Shown: positions 42,905 to 51,338 of the stretch, piece after piece
Numbering within the stretch: position 1 is the first letter of the stretch
How the letters are laid out: each line of letters starts with the position of its first letter
Source of the DNA: Mycolicibacterium frederiksbergense
Lineage (GTDB): Bacteria; Actinomycetota; Actinomycetes; Mycobacteriales; Mycobacteriaceae
DNA length: 64,000 bases
Assembly: GCF_029893345.1 (NCBI RefSeq)
Contig: NZ_JARXVE010000008.1
Span: forward strand, 62,001-126,000
Direction: 5' to 3'
Program-made: the position numbers and the translations under genes
The notes under the pieces: generated by a model
Told to the model about the DNA's origin: nothing
Seen by the model: the letters and a program-made list of their open reading frames with translations, nothing else
The model's database searches: none

Positions 42905-43257
42905 CACGCACCCTTGCGCCGGCGGCGCGGGCCGACCGGGATCTCCCCGGGTTCGACCCCGACGTAGATCTCCCCGTCGCGTTCCTGCACCGGGTAGGTC
43001 TTGATCGCCACGGTGGCGGGCGGGCAGATCGGTTCACCGGTCTCCAGGTCGAATGCGCTTCCGTGGCAGGAGCATCCGATACCGTCGTCGACGAGTTTGC
43101 CCGAGGACAGCATGCAGTCCAGGTGTGTGCAGTAGTTGGAGGTGGCGTAGGCCTTGCCATTCAGACGAGCCACCGCGAACTCGTGCTCGCCGGCGAAGAA
43201 TCGGCGCACAATGCCCTCGGGCACCTGCCCGGACCGGGCGACTCGGGTGAATTCCAT
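42904..43257 (-). CDS. Rieske [2Fe-2S] ferredoxin, copy 1
   Basis: A 117-residue Rieske protein. The cluster ligands are C43 and H45 (CTH) and C62 and H65 (CSCH), 16 residues apart. Such small ferredoxins pass electrons from a flavoprotein reductase to an oxygenase. It lies between the aldehyde dehydrogenase and the gamma-glutamyltransferase. A second, different Rieske ferredoxin lies 2.7 kb upstream in the same operon. A C-terminal Arg/Lys-rich tail (PRRRRKGA) is unusual for the family. Confidence 0.92.
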   Translation of the reverse strand: MEFTRVARSGQVPEGIVRRFFAGEHEFAVARLNGKAYATSNYCTHLDCMLSSGKLVDDGIGCSCHGSAFDLETGEPICPPATVAIKTYPVQERDGEIYVGVEPGEIPVGPRRRRKGA

Positions 43258-43269
43258 TGCAGCTCCTGT

Positions 43270-44736
43270 TTAAACGGACGGGGTGAGGTAGACGGTCTTC
43301 TCCAGCGTGTAGAACTCCATGAGCGTGGCTCCGGCCTGTTCCTTGTAGGTCTGGGTGCTGGAGGCCTTGTAACCGCCGAACGGGGCGTTCATCGCCATCC
43401 CGGTGGTCGGCTGGTTGACCTTGACCAAGCCGGTCTTGGACCGGTGCGCGAACCGGGTGGCGGTGGCCAGGTCACCGGTAACGATCGCCGCACTGAGCCC
43501 GAACTCGGTGGCATTGGCCAGGTCCACCGCCTCGTCCAGCGAGCCGGCCCGCTGGAAGGCGACCAACGGTCCGAACACCTCCTCGGTGACGATCCGCATG
43601 GTGGGGAGCGCATCGGCGAAAACGGTGGGGCGGACGAAGAATCCGTGATCACCGATGACGGTGCCGCCGCAGCGCAGGCTGGCTCCCTCGGCCACACCGG
43701 ACTGCACGTAGTGCAGGAACTTGTCGAGTTGTGCGGCGCTGGCCAGCGGGCCCATGTTCACCCCGGGCCGGTCTCCCGCGCCGACCTGCAGCGCCTCGGC
43801 CTTGGCGACCACCCGCTCCAGCAGGGCGTCGTGAACGGCGTCGACCGTGATGATCCGGCTGGTGCCGGTGCAGGCCTGCCCGCTGAGTCCGAAGGCGCCC
43901 TTGATGATCAGGGCCGCGGCCCCGTCGAGGTCGGCGTCCTCGGCCACCACCACCGGGTTCTTTCCGCCCATCTCCAACTGCACGCGGCGCTGGGGGCCGA
44001 CCACGCGGTGGATGGAACGGCCGACCTGGGTGGATCCGGTGAAGGTGACTGCCGCGACCCGGGATTCGGCCGCAACCGCCGCCCCGGCAGCTCCGTCGCC
44101 CTGCACCAGGGCGAGCACGCCCGGCGGCAGACCGCCGTCCAGCAGCGCCTCGACCAGGCGCTGCCCCATCAGCGGGGTGACCTCCGAGGGCTTGAACAGC
44201 ACCGGGTTACCGGCGGCCAGCGCCGGGCCGATCTTGCGCGACGGGATGTTGAACGGGAAGTTCCACGGGGTGATCGCCCCGACGATGCCGACCGGTTCCC
44301 GCAGGGTGTAGACCAGGCCGTCGCCGGCCGCGGGGTAGGTGGTGCCGGTGGTCCGGGTGGCCTCCCCGGCATAGAAGCGCAGGTTGGCCGGGGTCCGGCT
44401 GACCTCCATGGTGGCCTCGGCGGTGGTCTTTCCCTCCTCCCGGATCAGCTCGGCGATCAACTCGGGTGCTCGCGACTCCAGCTGCGCGGCAGCCGATTCC
44501 AGGATCGCGGCGCGGCGTTCGGGCGCGGTGGCCGCCCATTCGGGGGCGGCCTTCTCCAGCGCGTCGACCGCGGCACTCACATCGGCAGCGTCCGATGCCG
44601 GGAAGACACCGATCACATCGTCGGGGTCGGCGGGGTTGCACCGTTGGAACGTCCGGCCGGACACCGCGGGCACCCACTGGCCGTCGACGAAGTTGGTTCC
44701 CTCGATCACTGTTTTGCTCCTCGCGTGCGCGGGCAT
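43270..44736 (-). CDS. NAD(P)-dependent aldehyde dehydrogenase
   Basis: An ALDH-superfamily enzyme of 488 residues if it begins at the ATG at 44736. GTG at 44709 would give 479 and has a better Shine-Dalgarno (AGGAG). With the longer form the general base is E255 (LEMGGKNP) and the nucleophile C289 (GLSGQACTG). N159 is in TPWN. It resembles NAD-dependent semialdehyde or betaine-aldehyde dehydrogenases. It would oxidise an aldehyde formed by deamination or oxygenation in the pathway. Confidence 0.9.
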   Translation of the reverse strand: MPAHARSKTVIEGTNFVDGQWVPAVSGRTFQRCNPADPDDVIGVFPASDAADVSAAVDALEKAAPEWAATAPERRAAILESAAAQLESRAPELIAELIREEGKTTAEATMEVSRTPANLRFYAGEATRTTGTTYPAAGDGLVYTLREPVGIVGAITPWNFPFNIPSRKIGPALAAGNPVLFKPSEVTPLMGQRLVEALLDGGLPPGVLALVQGDGAAGAAVAAESRVAAVTFTGSTQVGRSIHRVVGPQRRVQLEMGGKNPVVVAEDADLDGAAALIIKGAFGLSGQACTGTSRIITVDAVHDALLERVVAKAEALQVGAGDRPGVNMGPLASAAQLDKFLHYVQSGVAEGASLRCGGTVIGDHGFFVRPTVFADALPTMRIVTEEVFGPLVAFQRAGSLDEAVDLANATEFGLSAAIVTGDLATATRFAHRSKTGLVKVNQPTTGMAMNAPFGGYKASSTQTYKEQAGATLMEFYTLEKTVYLTPSV

Positions 44737-45962
44737 CACGACACCGCCTCCTCGGTTTCCACCAGTTCCCACAGATCGGTGTCCTCGTCTTCGAGCACCG
44801 CACGTTCGATGCGACGGCCGAGTAGTTCCCGGCCCACCATCACGTCCTCCCCCCGATCGGAGGTGAACACCCCGCGGAGCAGGCCGTCGTCGAGATAGAA
44901 GGCGGTGAAGTCGTTCGTGTCGGGATTGCCGCGGATCACCAGGTCGGCGGTGGCCTCGCCGAGCAGTTGCAGGTTGTGGTCGTACTGATCCGACCAGAAC
45001 CACGGGGCATCGTCGTTGACCGCATCCCGGCCCAGCATGGCGTTGGCCACCGCGGCGCCCTGTCGGTTGGCGTTGTCGAAGTGCTCGAACCGCACATGGC
45101 GTCCGGCGCGTGCCGAGTACCGGCGCGCCACGTCACCGGCGGCGTAGATGTGTGGAATCGAGGTCCGGCCCTGCGCGTCGACCACGATGCCGTCCTGCAC
45201 CTGCAGGCCCGAGGCCGCAGCCACCTCGGTGTTGGCCACGATGCCGATGCCGATCAGCACCGCATCGGCCTCCAGCGGTGCGTCTGTCCCGCAGCCCACC
45301 ACGACACCATCGGCGGTGGTGTGCAACTGCTCGACCGTGACGCCGGTGCGCACGTCGACGCCCCGGTCCTGGTGGATGCGTACCAGTTCCGCCCCCAGCC
45401 GGGGGCCGATGATGTTGGCCAGCGGCATCGGCGCGGCCTCCAGAACGGTCACCTCGGCACCCAGACCCCGTGCCGTGGCAGCTATTTCGAGCCCGATGAA
45501 GCCGGCGCCGATGATCGCCAGCCGGCTGCCGGGGGTGATGCGGCGTTGCAGCGCGATGGCGTCGTCGACGGTGCGCAGGTAGTGCACCAGGTCCGGGCGT
45601 GGGCCGGGCACCGGCAGCCGGCGGGCCCGGCCACCGGTGGCGAACAGCACCGCATCGGCCTCGATCGGCGCACCCGAGGCCAGTTCCACCCGGCGGCTGC
45701 CCGGATCGACCCGGGTCACCTCGGCGCCGGTGCGGATCTGGACATCGTTGTCGGCCAGCCACTTCTCGGGCAGGATCTGCAGCGACTCCAATCCCTCGGT
45801 GCCGGAGAGGAATTCCTTGGACAGCGGGGGGCGCTGATAGGGCGTGTGCGGCTCCTCGCCCACCAGGACGATCCGTCCGTCGAAGCCGCGCCGGCGCAGG
45901 GTGCGGGCGGCCACCGCGGCCGCCTGCCCCGCCCCGACGGTCACGAAAGTGCGGCCGGTCAT
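44736..45962 (-). CDS. FAD-dependent Rieske ferredoxin reductase
   Basis: A 408-residue reductase of the glutathione-reductase-like (BphA4/BedA) type. The FAD Rossmann motif is VGAGQAAAVAA near the start. The NAD motif is IIGAGFIGLEIAA. The FAD-closing segment is IYAAGDVARR. It takes electrons from NADH to the two Rieske ferredoxins. It starts at the ATG at 45962 (ATGA overlap with copy 2 of the ferredoxin), so the pair is translated together. Confidence 0.92.
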   Translation of the reverse strand: MTGRTFVTVGAGQAAAVAARTLRRRGFDGRIVLVGEEPHTPYQRPPLSKEFLSGTEGLESLQILPEKWLADNDVQIRTGAEVTRVDPGSRRVELASGAPIEADAVLFATGGRARRLPVPGPRPDLVHYLRTVDDAIALQRRITPGSRLAIIGAGFIGLEIAATARGLGAEVTVLEAAPMPLANIIGPRLGAELVRIHQDRGVDVRTGVTVEQLHTTADGVVVGCGTDAPLEADAVLIGIGIVANTEVAAASGLQVQDGIVVDAQGRTSIPHIYAAGDVARRYSARAGRHVRFEHFDNANRQGAAVANAMLGRDAVNDDAPWFWSDQYDHNLQLLGEATADLVIRGNPDTNDFTAFYLDDGLLRGVFTSDRGEDVMVGRELLGRRIERAVLEDEDTDLWELVETEEAVS

Positions 45963-46309
45963 GCCTGTGCTTCCCTTCCCGCGGTCACGGCGCCCAGCGG
46001 GGCCGTGAGGTTGACGTAGATGGTTTCTCCCTCGACCCGGACCGGGTAGGTGGGCTGGCAGAGGTCCTGACTCTCCTCGTACCCGGTCTCCAGGTCGAAC
46101 TGCCACTGATGGCCCGGGCAGATCACCTTGCCGTGCAGCAGGGTGCCCTTGGCCAGGGACCGGTCTTGATGAATACAGCTGTCGGCGAACGCATATACCC
46201 GTCCCGCCGCCTCGAACAGTGCGATGGCCCGGCCGTCGACCTCGACCCGGAGCTTGCGGCGGCGGGTGAGGTCCTTGGTGCTGGCCACCGCGATCCACTG
46301 CGTGGTCAT
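45959..46309 (-). CDS. Rieske [2Fe-2S] ferredoxin, copy 2
   Basis: A 116-residue Rieske ferredoxin with C45/H47 (CIH) and C64/H67 (CPGH). It is only loosely similar to copy 1. AAAGGT precedes the ATG at about 6 bases. It lies 35 bp downstream of the diiron enzyme and overlaps the reductase, so it is probably the direct carrier between those two proteins. Confidence 0.92.
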   Translation of the reverse strand: MTTQWIAVASTKDLTRRRKLRVEVDGRAIALFEAAGRVYAFADSCIHQDRSLAKGTLLHGKVICPGHQWQFDLETGYEESQDLCQPTYPVRVEGETIYVNLTAPLGAVTAGREAQA

Positions 46310-46344
46310 GGCGTTACCTTTCTGCCGAGGCGGCGGATCGGGAA

Positions 46345-47064
46345 TCAGGCGGAAACCGGTTCGAGATCGGGCGCTACGTAATAGTCGTAGAGGCCCTTGG
46401 TGTAGGAGAAGCGCATCTCGGCGCCCCAGCGCACCAGCTGCAGGCAGCGCTGCTGCAGCTGCGCTGTGTCGGCGTGGTCGAGCACGATCTGGTAGCCGCG
46501 CTCACCGTGCACCACATCGGAGGTGATGTGCAGATCGAAGAACTCGATCTCGTCCTCGCTGAACCCGTACACCTCACGCAGCGGCACGATCTGCTTGGTG
46601 TAGATGCTGGGCACCTGCGATTCCAGGCCGACCACCAGGGCTGCGGTGGCCACCACGAAGTGCTCGCGCTGCGACACCGCGTAGCACCAGGCCTGCAGCC
46701 CGCGGGTGATGGCGTTCATGTTCGCCGGATCCTCGATGCGTTCCTTGGTGGTCCCGCAGGCCTCACCGAACTTGATCAGCAGATCGGTGTGCCGGATGTC
46801 GGCCAGCTCCTCCTCGTACATGTTCTGCAGCGTGAAATCCTTTGCGCCGGTGAACTCGTCGGGGGTGTTGGAGTAGATGTTGGCCAGGTAGTCAGCGAAC
46901 GGACCGACGTAGTGGTAATGGTTCTCGGCCCACCGGGCGAAGTGCTCCTTGCTGAGTTTGCCCTCGGCCCAGGCCTTGGAGAACGACGCGTTCTTGGCTT
47001 CCCGACCTTTGATCGCATTCTCCAGTTCAGCGCGAAACTCGTCACGTCCGAGGAGTTGGGTCAT
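46345..47064 (-). CDS. Heme-oxygenase-fold diiron enzyme (CADD/PqqC/TenA-like HDO)
   Basis: A 239-residue all-helical protein. Six residues fit the HDO diiron site as known for CADD: E85 and H92 (EELADIRH), E148 (GLESQVP), and H179, D183 and H186 (DLHITSDVVHGE). Spacing also fits (7, 4 and 7 within pairs, 31 between E148 and H179). TenA thiaminases lack this ligand set. HDO enzymes use O2 for N-oxygenation, C-C cleavage or related oxidations. First gene of the operon, followed by two Rieske ferredoxins and a reductase. No other oxygenase is present, so it is the likely oxygenase component. AAAGGA lies 7 bases upstream of the ATG. Confidence 0.85.
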   Translation of the reverse strand: MTQLLGRDEFRAELENAIKGREAKNASFSKAWAEGKLSKEHFARWAENHYHYVGPFADYLANIYSNTPDEFTGAKDFTLQNMYEEELADIRHTDLLIKFGEACGTTKERIEDPANMNAITRGLQAWCYAVSQREHFVVATAALVVGLESQVPSIYTKQIVPLREVYGFSEDEIEFFDLHITSDVVHGERGYQIVLDHADTAQLQQRCLQLVRWGAEMRFSYTKGLYDYYVAPDLEPVSA

Positions 47065-47086
47065 GATTCGTCCTTTCTTGAATTAG

Positions 47087-47099
47087 CTTGGGTGCCAAG
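47087..47099. promoter_or_regulatory. Small palindrome upstream of the diiron enzyme gene
   Basis: CTTGG-GTG-CCAAG. Two direct copies of ATTAGCT flank it, at 47082-47088 and 47103-47109. It lies 22 bp upstream of the diiron enzyme start. It may be an operator or part of a promoter, but the arms are short. Confidence 0.35.
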
Positions 47100-47170
47100 G
47101 AGATTAGCTAAGGCAATCGGCGCAGGCCATGGTCACAATCACCGGTGATCAGCACTCGGACGGGTCAGGG

Positions 47171-47176
47171 TGCACA
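47171..47176. promoter_or_regulatory. TGCACA motif copy in the HDO operon control region
   Basis: One TGCACA hexamer 107 bp upstream of the diiron enzyme gene and 12 bp past the HbpS/GlcG-like gene stop. It is one of several copies in the locus (see the 51087-51307 cluster and 47756-47763). A single hexamer is weak by itself. Confidence 0.35.
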
Positions 47177-47187
47177 CCAGCCAGGAG

Positions 47188-47640
47188 TCAGGCCCGGGCC
47201 ACCGAGGCGGTCAGCGCCTCGAACTCGGCCAGGATCGCCGCTCCCACTGCCTTGTCCTGTTCGCCGTTGCCTCCGCTGATTCCCACGCCGCCCACGATCT
47301 GACCGTCGAAGACCAGGGGAAACCCGCCGACGAAGATGGCGAACTTGCCGGGCAACATGTGGCTGATCCCGAAGGCCTCGTTGCCGGGCAGAGCGGGCCC
47401 GTTGGGTGGCTCGTTGAACAGATGGGTAGCGCGTTCGTGGCCGGCGGCGGTGAACGCCTTGGCGATCGCGATATCCACCCCGGTAAGGCGAGCCCCCGGC
47501 AACCGGTGCAGCGCAAGGACATTGCCGCCGTCGTCGCAGACGCACAACGTCTGCTTGACGCCGATCTCCTCGGCCTTGGCCCGGCCCGCGGCCAACAGCG
47601 GCAACGCATCGTCGAGGGTGATGCGGTGAATTCGGTGCAT
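47188..47640 (-). CDS. HbpS/GlcG-like (DUF336) protein
   Basis: A 150-residue member of the GlcG/HbpS/PduO-C family, with TGVDIAIAKAFTAAGH, the glycine-rich FAIFVGGFPLVFDGQIVGGVGISGG and EQDKAVGAAIL. Some relatives bind heme or cobalamin or act as an accessory in glycolate pathways, but the role is often unknown. It lies 123 bp upstream of the diiron enzyme, on the same strand. It might assist metal handling or substrate supply, which is inference. Confidence 0.8.
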   Translation of the reverse strand: MHRIHRITLDDALPLLAAGRAKAEEIGVKQTLCVCDDGGNVLALHRLPGARLTGVDIAIAKAFTAAGHERATHLFNEPPNGPALPGNEAFGISHMLPGKFAIFVGGFPLVFDGQIVGGVGISGGNGEQDKAVGAAILAEFEALTASVARA

Positions 47641-47755
47641 TGATATCTCGCTCTCTCGCGGCAGTCGGTATCGGCTGACGCTGGCATGTCTATCAACGTG
47701 CGCACGCAGGCGGGATGGTTAATATGACCTGAACTGATGGCAAATGCCGGTTAAG

Positions 47756-47763
47756 TTGCACAT
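47756..47763. promoter_or_regulatory. TTGCACAT motif in the PucR regulator promoter region
   Basis: TTGCACAT, bracketed by GGTTA (47749-47753) and TAACC (47763-47767), sits 64 bp before the PucR start. The same octamer occurs at 51220-51227 upstream of the second permease. It may be the binding site of this PucR regulator. Confidence 0.45.
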
Positions 47764-47826
47764 AACCGCTGGGCGCTCTTATCCGGTAATCGATACAGGG
47801 AGCATCCACAGAGCACGGGGTTTGAG

Positions 47827-49494
47827 ATGACAGCACCACCGGCCGAGAGCGGGCGGATGACCATCCAGGGTCTCCTCGACGAGACCCTGATGTCCGGCGC
47901 CCAGGTCGTCGCGGGAGCCGACCGCCTCGACATGGAGCTGAACTGGGTTTTGCCGCTCAATGAAGTTCTGTCCCAGCATGATCCGCTGAACGCGGTAGCC
48001 GTCTACGCCCGCCCCGAGTCGCTGACGGCCAACCGTGCGGCGCTGTCCGCACTGGCCGCTCGTGGCGCCACCACGCTGCTGGTCGACGGTGTCGTACCGC
48101 CGGACCTGGATCCCGTGCCGGATCAGTTGGTGATCGTCGAACTCGGTATCCCGGTCAGTTTCGCCGCACTGAACCGCCTGCTGGCCGAGCGCGCACTCAG
48201 CCAGGAAGTACACGTCATGCGGTACTCGACGCAGGTACATGCCTCCCTGGCCGGGCTGTTCCACCGTGGCGCCGGCCTGCAGATCCTGATCCGGGAGGTC
48301 TCCAATCTGGCCCGCAACCCGGCGCTCGCCCTCGATGCCCGCGGCCAGGTGGTGGCATTCCATGGCCTGCACCCGGAAACGCTTGCACCCCTGTCGGATT
48401 CGATCAATGCGATGGTGACCACCGATGTAACCGCGGCCGAGCGACGGTCCGACGGCCACCACACCCGGATACAGCCGGTCACCGGGCTGCACGAGAGCAC
48501 CTGGACGTGCGTCGCCAGTGCGATCCGGCTGGGCAAGTCATTCGAGGGCTGGGTGGTGATCCTTGTCCCCGACCCCGCGCCCGGCACGCATGACGTGGCC
48601 AGATACGAGGTGCTGACTGAACAGGCCACCGCTATCGTCGGCTCGGAGATGCTGCGGCAACGCAGTGTCGACGAGGCCGAAGAGCGGGCCCGAGGCGACT
48701 TCGTCCAAGCTCTCGTGCACGGCAGTTTCTCCAGCGAGCACGATATGCGCGCCCGCGCCGAACACCACGACTTCGAACTCGATGCGCGGTTCGCGGTGTT
48801 CGTCGCGCCAGGTGTGCTGCCGCGACGGGTGGACAACCCGGCCGCCAGCATGGTGCGGCTGGCCCGCTACGCCGCCGGCCTCGCGCCGCATCCTTCGGTG
48901 CACGCCTATGTCACTGTGATCGGGGACGTCCTGGTGGTGGTGCGGACGCTGCGCGCCCAGGAGAGCACCGATATGCGCAGGGAGATGGCCGAATACGCGG
49001 AGGCGATGTCGCTGGAACTGGAACGGCGCCGGGGCCTGCCAGCGCCAGTGGCCTACGGGCGACCGGCCCACGGCGCCGGAGAGGTCCGGGAGAGCTACCG
49101 GGAGGCACGTGTCGCCCTCGGCATCGCCCGCCGGCTGCACCGCACCGGGGCGACCTCCTACCAGGAGCTTCGAAGTTTCACCGTGCTGGCAGAGGCGACC
49201 GAGACCGAGCAGAGCCGCCAGCTGGTCCGGGAGGTGTTGGGGCCGCTGCGTTCCGGACCCGACCTGCTGGAAACCCTCGGCGCCTATCTGGCCGAGGGCG
49301 GCAACGTAAATGCGACGGCGCGGGTACTCAACGTGCACCGCAACACCATGCTGGCCAAACTGGACCGGATTTCGCGGTTGCTCGGGATGGACATCCGGGT
49401 CCCGGAGAACCAGTTCACGGTGTGGCTGGCGATCCGCCTCGACCTGCTCGACGAGGTGCACGCCGCCATCGACCGGGAGGCCAGCTTCCGCTGA
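47827..49494 (+). CDS. PucR family transcriptional regulator (full-length)
   Basis: A 555-residue regulator. The N-terminal PucR domain spans about 10-135 (MTIQGLLDETLMSGAQVVAG onward). A central GGDEF-like region follows, and the C-terminal HTH is NVNATARVLNVHRNTMLAKLDRIS. The family often controls catabolism of nitrogen compounds such as purines. It is divergent from the HbpS/HDO operon and its gene ends next to the convergent transporter gene (stop codons adjacent, 49494/49495). It is the best candidate for the controller of the amine/amide locus. Confidence 0.9.
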   Translation: MTAPPAESGRMTIQGLLDETLMSGAQVVAGADRLDMELNWVLPLNEVLSQHDPLNAVAVYARPESLTANRAALSALAARGATTLLVDGVVPPDLDPVPDQLVIVELGIPVSFAALNRLLAERALSQEVHVMRYSTQVHASLAGLFHRGAGLQILIREVSNLARNPALALDARGQVVAFHGLHPETLAPLSDSINAMVTTDVTAAERRSDGHHTRIQPVTGLHESTWTCVASAIRLGKSFEGWVVILVPDPAPGTHDVARYEVLTEQATAIVGSEMLRQRSVDEAEERARGDFVQALVHGSFSSEHDMRARAEHHDFELDARFAVFVAPGVLPRRVDNPAASMVRLARYAAGLAPHPSVHAYVTVIGDVLVVVRTLRAQESTDMRREMAEYAEAMSLELERRRGLPAPVAYGRPAHGAGEVRESYREARVALGIARRLHRTGATSYQELRSFTVLAEATETEQSRQLVREVLGPLRSGPDLLETLGAYLAEGGNVNATARVLNVHRNTMLAKLDRISRLLGMDIRVPENQFTVWLAIRLDLLDEVHAAIDREASFR

Positions 49495-50910
49495 TCACAC
49501 GGGCTGCGGATCCGGGCCCACGAACGAGCCGGCCAGCCCCAGCGCCACGATCACCGCACATGCGATGAACACCGCCGGGTAGGCGGAAGGGTTCTCCGCG
49601 GGGCCCAGCGCCACCGCAACCCAGGCAGCCCCGCATGCCGACCCACCGAAGCGCAGCAGGTTGAACAACCCCAGCCCGGTGCCCTGTTCGCCGGCCGGCG
49701 AACGAGTGGCGCCGGTAGCCGCCGGGGTCTGCACCAGCGAGATGCCCACACCCCCGATCACCAGCACAGCGATCAGCGCGCCGAGCACCAGACCGTCCTG
49801 TCCGACCGCAACAGCCATCCCTGCCTGGGCGATCAACAGCAACAGCAGGCCGCTGCGCAGCACCCGCCTCGGCCCCAACCGGTCCTGCCAGCGGCCCACC
49901 ACCGGACCGAGCACCGTCATCGTCGCCGGCACCGCGAATAGCATCAGCCCGGCGGCCGAGATCGACACCGACTGGCCCACCAGGTACAGCGGTACCGCCA
50001 GCAGCGTGGCACCGAGACAGAACATCTGCGCGAACGCCGCCAGGCAGCTGCGGACAAACCGGGATTCGGTGATCAGCCGGACATCGACGAACGGGGTCCG
50101 GGTCCGGGCGCAGTGCCGAGCGAACCAGGCCAGCGCGACGACGGCTGCCACCACCTCGCCGGCCACCAGCCAACCGGGGACGTTGGGCTGGGGCACCAGG
50201 GCCAGGCCCAGCATCAGCAACCCCGAGCCGAACGTCAGTGCGGCCGCGCCGGCCACGTCGAAGGGTATCCGCACCCCCGGGAAACGCGGCACATATCGCA
50301 GCGTCCCGACGAAACCCGCCAGCGCCACCGGTACCAGCGGGACGAAGACCCAGCGCCAGCCCCAGGTGTCGGCGACCAGGCCGCCGAGGCTCGGACCGAC
50401 CGCCTGCCCGATCCCGTTGACCGATGCCCAGGCTCCCACCGCCCGACCCCGCCGGGCCCCGGAGAACATCCAGGCGATCAGCCCCATGACGGCCGGTGCG
50501 AATGCTGCAGCGGCCACCCCGCCGAGCGAGCGCCACGCGATCAGCAACGGCAGTGTCGGGGCGGTCGCGGCGCCCACGGCGCAGACCGCGGTCGCCAGCA
50601 GCGCCGCGCAGTAGATGCGCCTGCGGCCAAACCGGTCACCGAACCAGCCGGCCAGAGGTATCGTCGCGGCGAAGCAGACCAGGAAGCCGACCACGACGAA
50701 CACTCCATTGCCCAGTGGGGCGTCGAACTCGTCGATGATGGCGCCGAGTGGCACATTCACGACGTTGTTGCTGACGGTTCCCACCAACGTGCCCGCCAGC
50801 AGCGCCGCAAGCCCGAGCGGCGTGCCGGTGCTGTCGCAGCTGCCATGGCCGTTTTCGCTGCCTCCCGATAGCACGGCAGGCTGCTGAGCGGTGCCACGAA
50901 CTTCGGTCAT
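49495..50910 (-). CDS. MFS transporter (DHA2/EmrB type)
   Basis: A 471-residue transporter with about fourteen helices, of the drug:H+ antiporter-2 group. Motif A is GWFGDRFGRRRIY after helix 2, and motif C is in VNGIGQAVGPSLGGLVAD. It could export a toxic intermediate or the substrate. It is convergent with the PucR gene. The ATG at 50910 is preceded by a divergent 428-bp control region. Confidence 0.85.
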   Translation of the reverse strand: MTEVRGTAQQPAVLSGGSENGHGSCDSTGTPLGLAALLAGTLVGTVSNNVVNVPLGAIIDEFDAPLGNGVFVVVGFLVCFAATIPLAGWFGDRFGRRRIYCAALLATAVCAVGAATAPTLPLLIAWRSLGGVAAAAFAPAVMGLIAWMFSGARRGRAVGAWASVNGIGQAVGPSLGGLVADTWGWRWVFVPLVPVALAGFVGTLRYVPRFPGVRIPFDVAGAAALTFGSGLLMLGLALVPQPNVPGWLVAGEVVAAVVALAWFARHCARTRTPFVDVRLITESRFVRSCLAAFAQMFCLGATLLAVPLYLVGQSVSISAAGLMLFAVPATMTVLGPVVGRWQDRLGPRRVLRSGLLLLLIAQAGMAVAVGQDGLVLGALIAVLVIGGVGISLVQTPAATGATRSPAGEQGTGLGLFNLLRFGGSACGAAWVAVALGPAENPSAYPAVFIACAVIVALGLAGSFVGPDPQPV

Positions 50911-51338
50911 GCTGCGTCAACCATCCTCATCGTCAGGCGAATCCTGTTGCGGGTTCAGCTGTTTGCTGAAACTTCTCGGCGACGCACTTGTTCGAGACGC
51001 GATTCCGTCAGGCACGAGCGCGCGTACGTTCCTCAAGCACTGTCTCACCGCTATGCCCGGAGTTGGCCGGTCACAACGGGATACGGTGCACAGCACCCGC
51101 GGGCGACGAATGTGCAAGGTGCACAAACCCGCTGCTCGCCGGCACGACGAGTTCGGCGTCACAGCAAGTTGTTACGTCGCGGAAACCGTAGGCCATGCCG
51201 GCGACAAGTCTCGAGCATATTGCACATGGTGAGGCAGTCGCAGATGTGCACTGTTGTCGTTGACCCCGGTCGCGACCGCGCCGAACATTCCAACATCAGA
51301 CTGCACAGCCCACCAGCAGTTCAACGAGAGGTCCCACT
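50911..51338. other. Large control region with repeated TGCACA hexamers
   Basis: A 428-bp spacer between the divergent transporter and permease genes, with no convincing gene in it. It holds six copies of TGCACA/TGTGCA (51087-51092, 51111-51116, 51120-51125, 51221-51226, 51245-51250, 51302-51307). Two of them form inverted repeats (51111-51125 and 51221-51250). The region must contain promoters for both flanking transporter genes. No tRNA was found. Confidence 0.55.
51087..51307. promoter_or_regulatory. Cluster of TGCACA/TGTGCA sites
   Basis: Six hexamers in 221 bp. TGTGCA-AGG-TGCACA (51111-51125) is a palindrome with 6-bp arms. TGCACAT (51221-51227) and ATGTGCA (51244-51250) form a second inverted pair. 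The same motif occurs near the PucR and HDO genes. Such clustering is far above what one would expect by eye for a hexamer in this GC-rich DNA, and suggests cooperative binding of one regulator. Confidence 0.55.

Noticed and set aside
41420..42967. 515-residue plus-strand frame over the gamma-glutamyltransferase gene
   Set aside because: A GC-rich shadow on the opposite strand without motifs.
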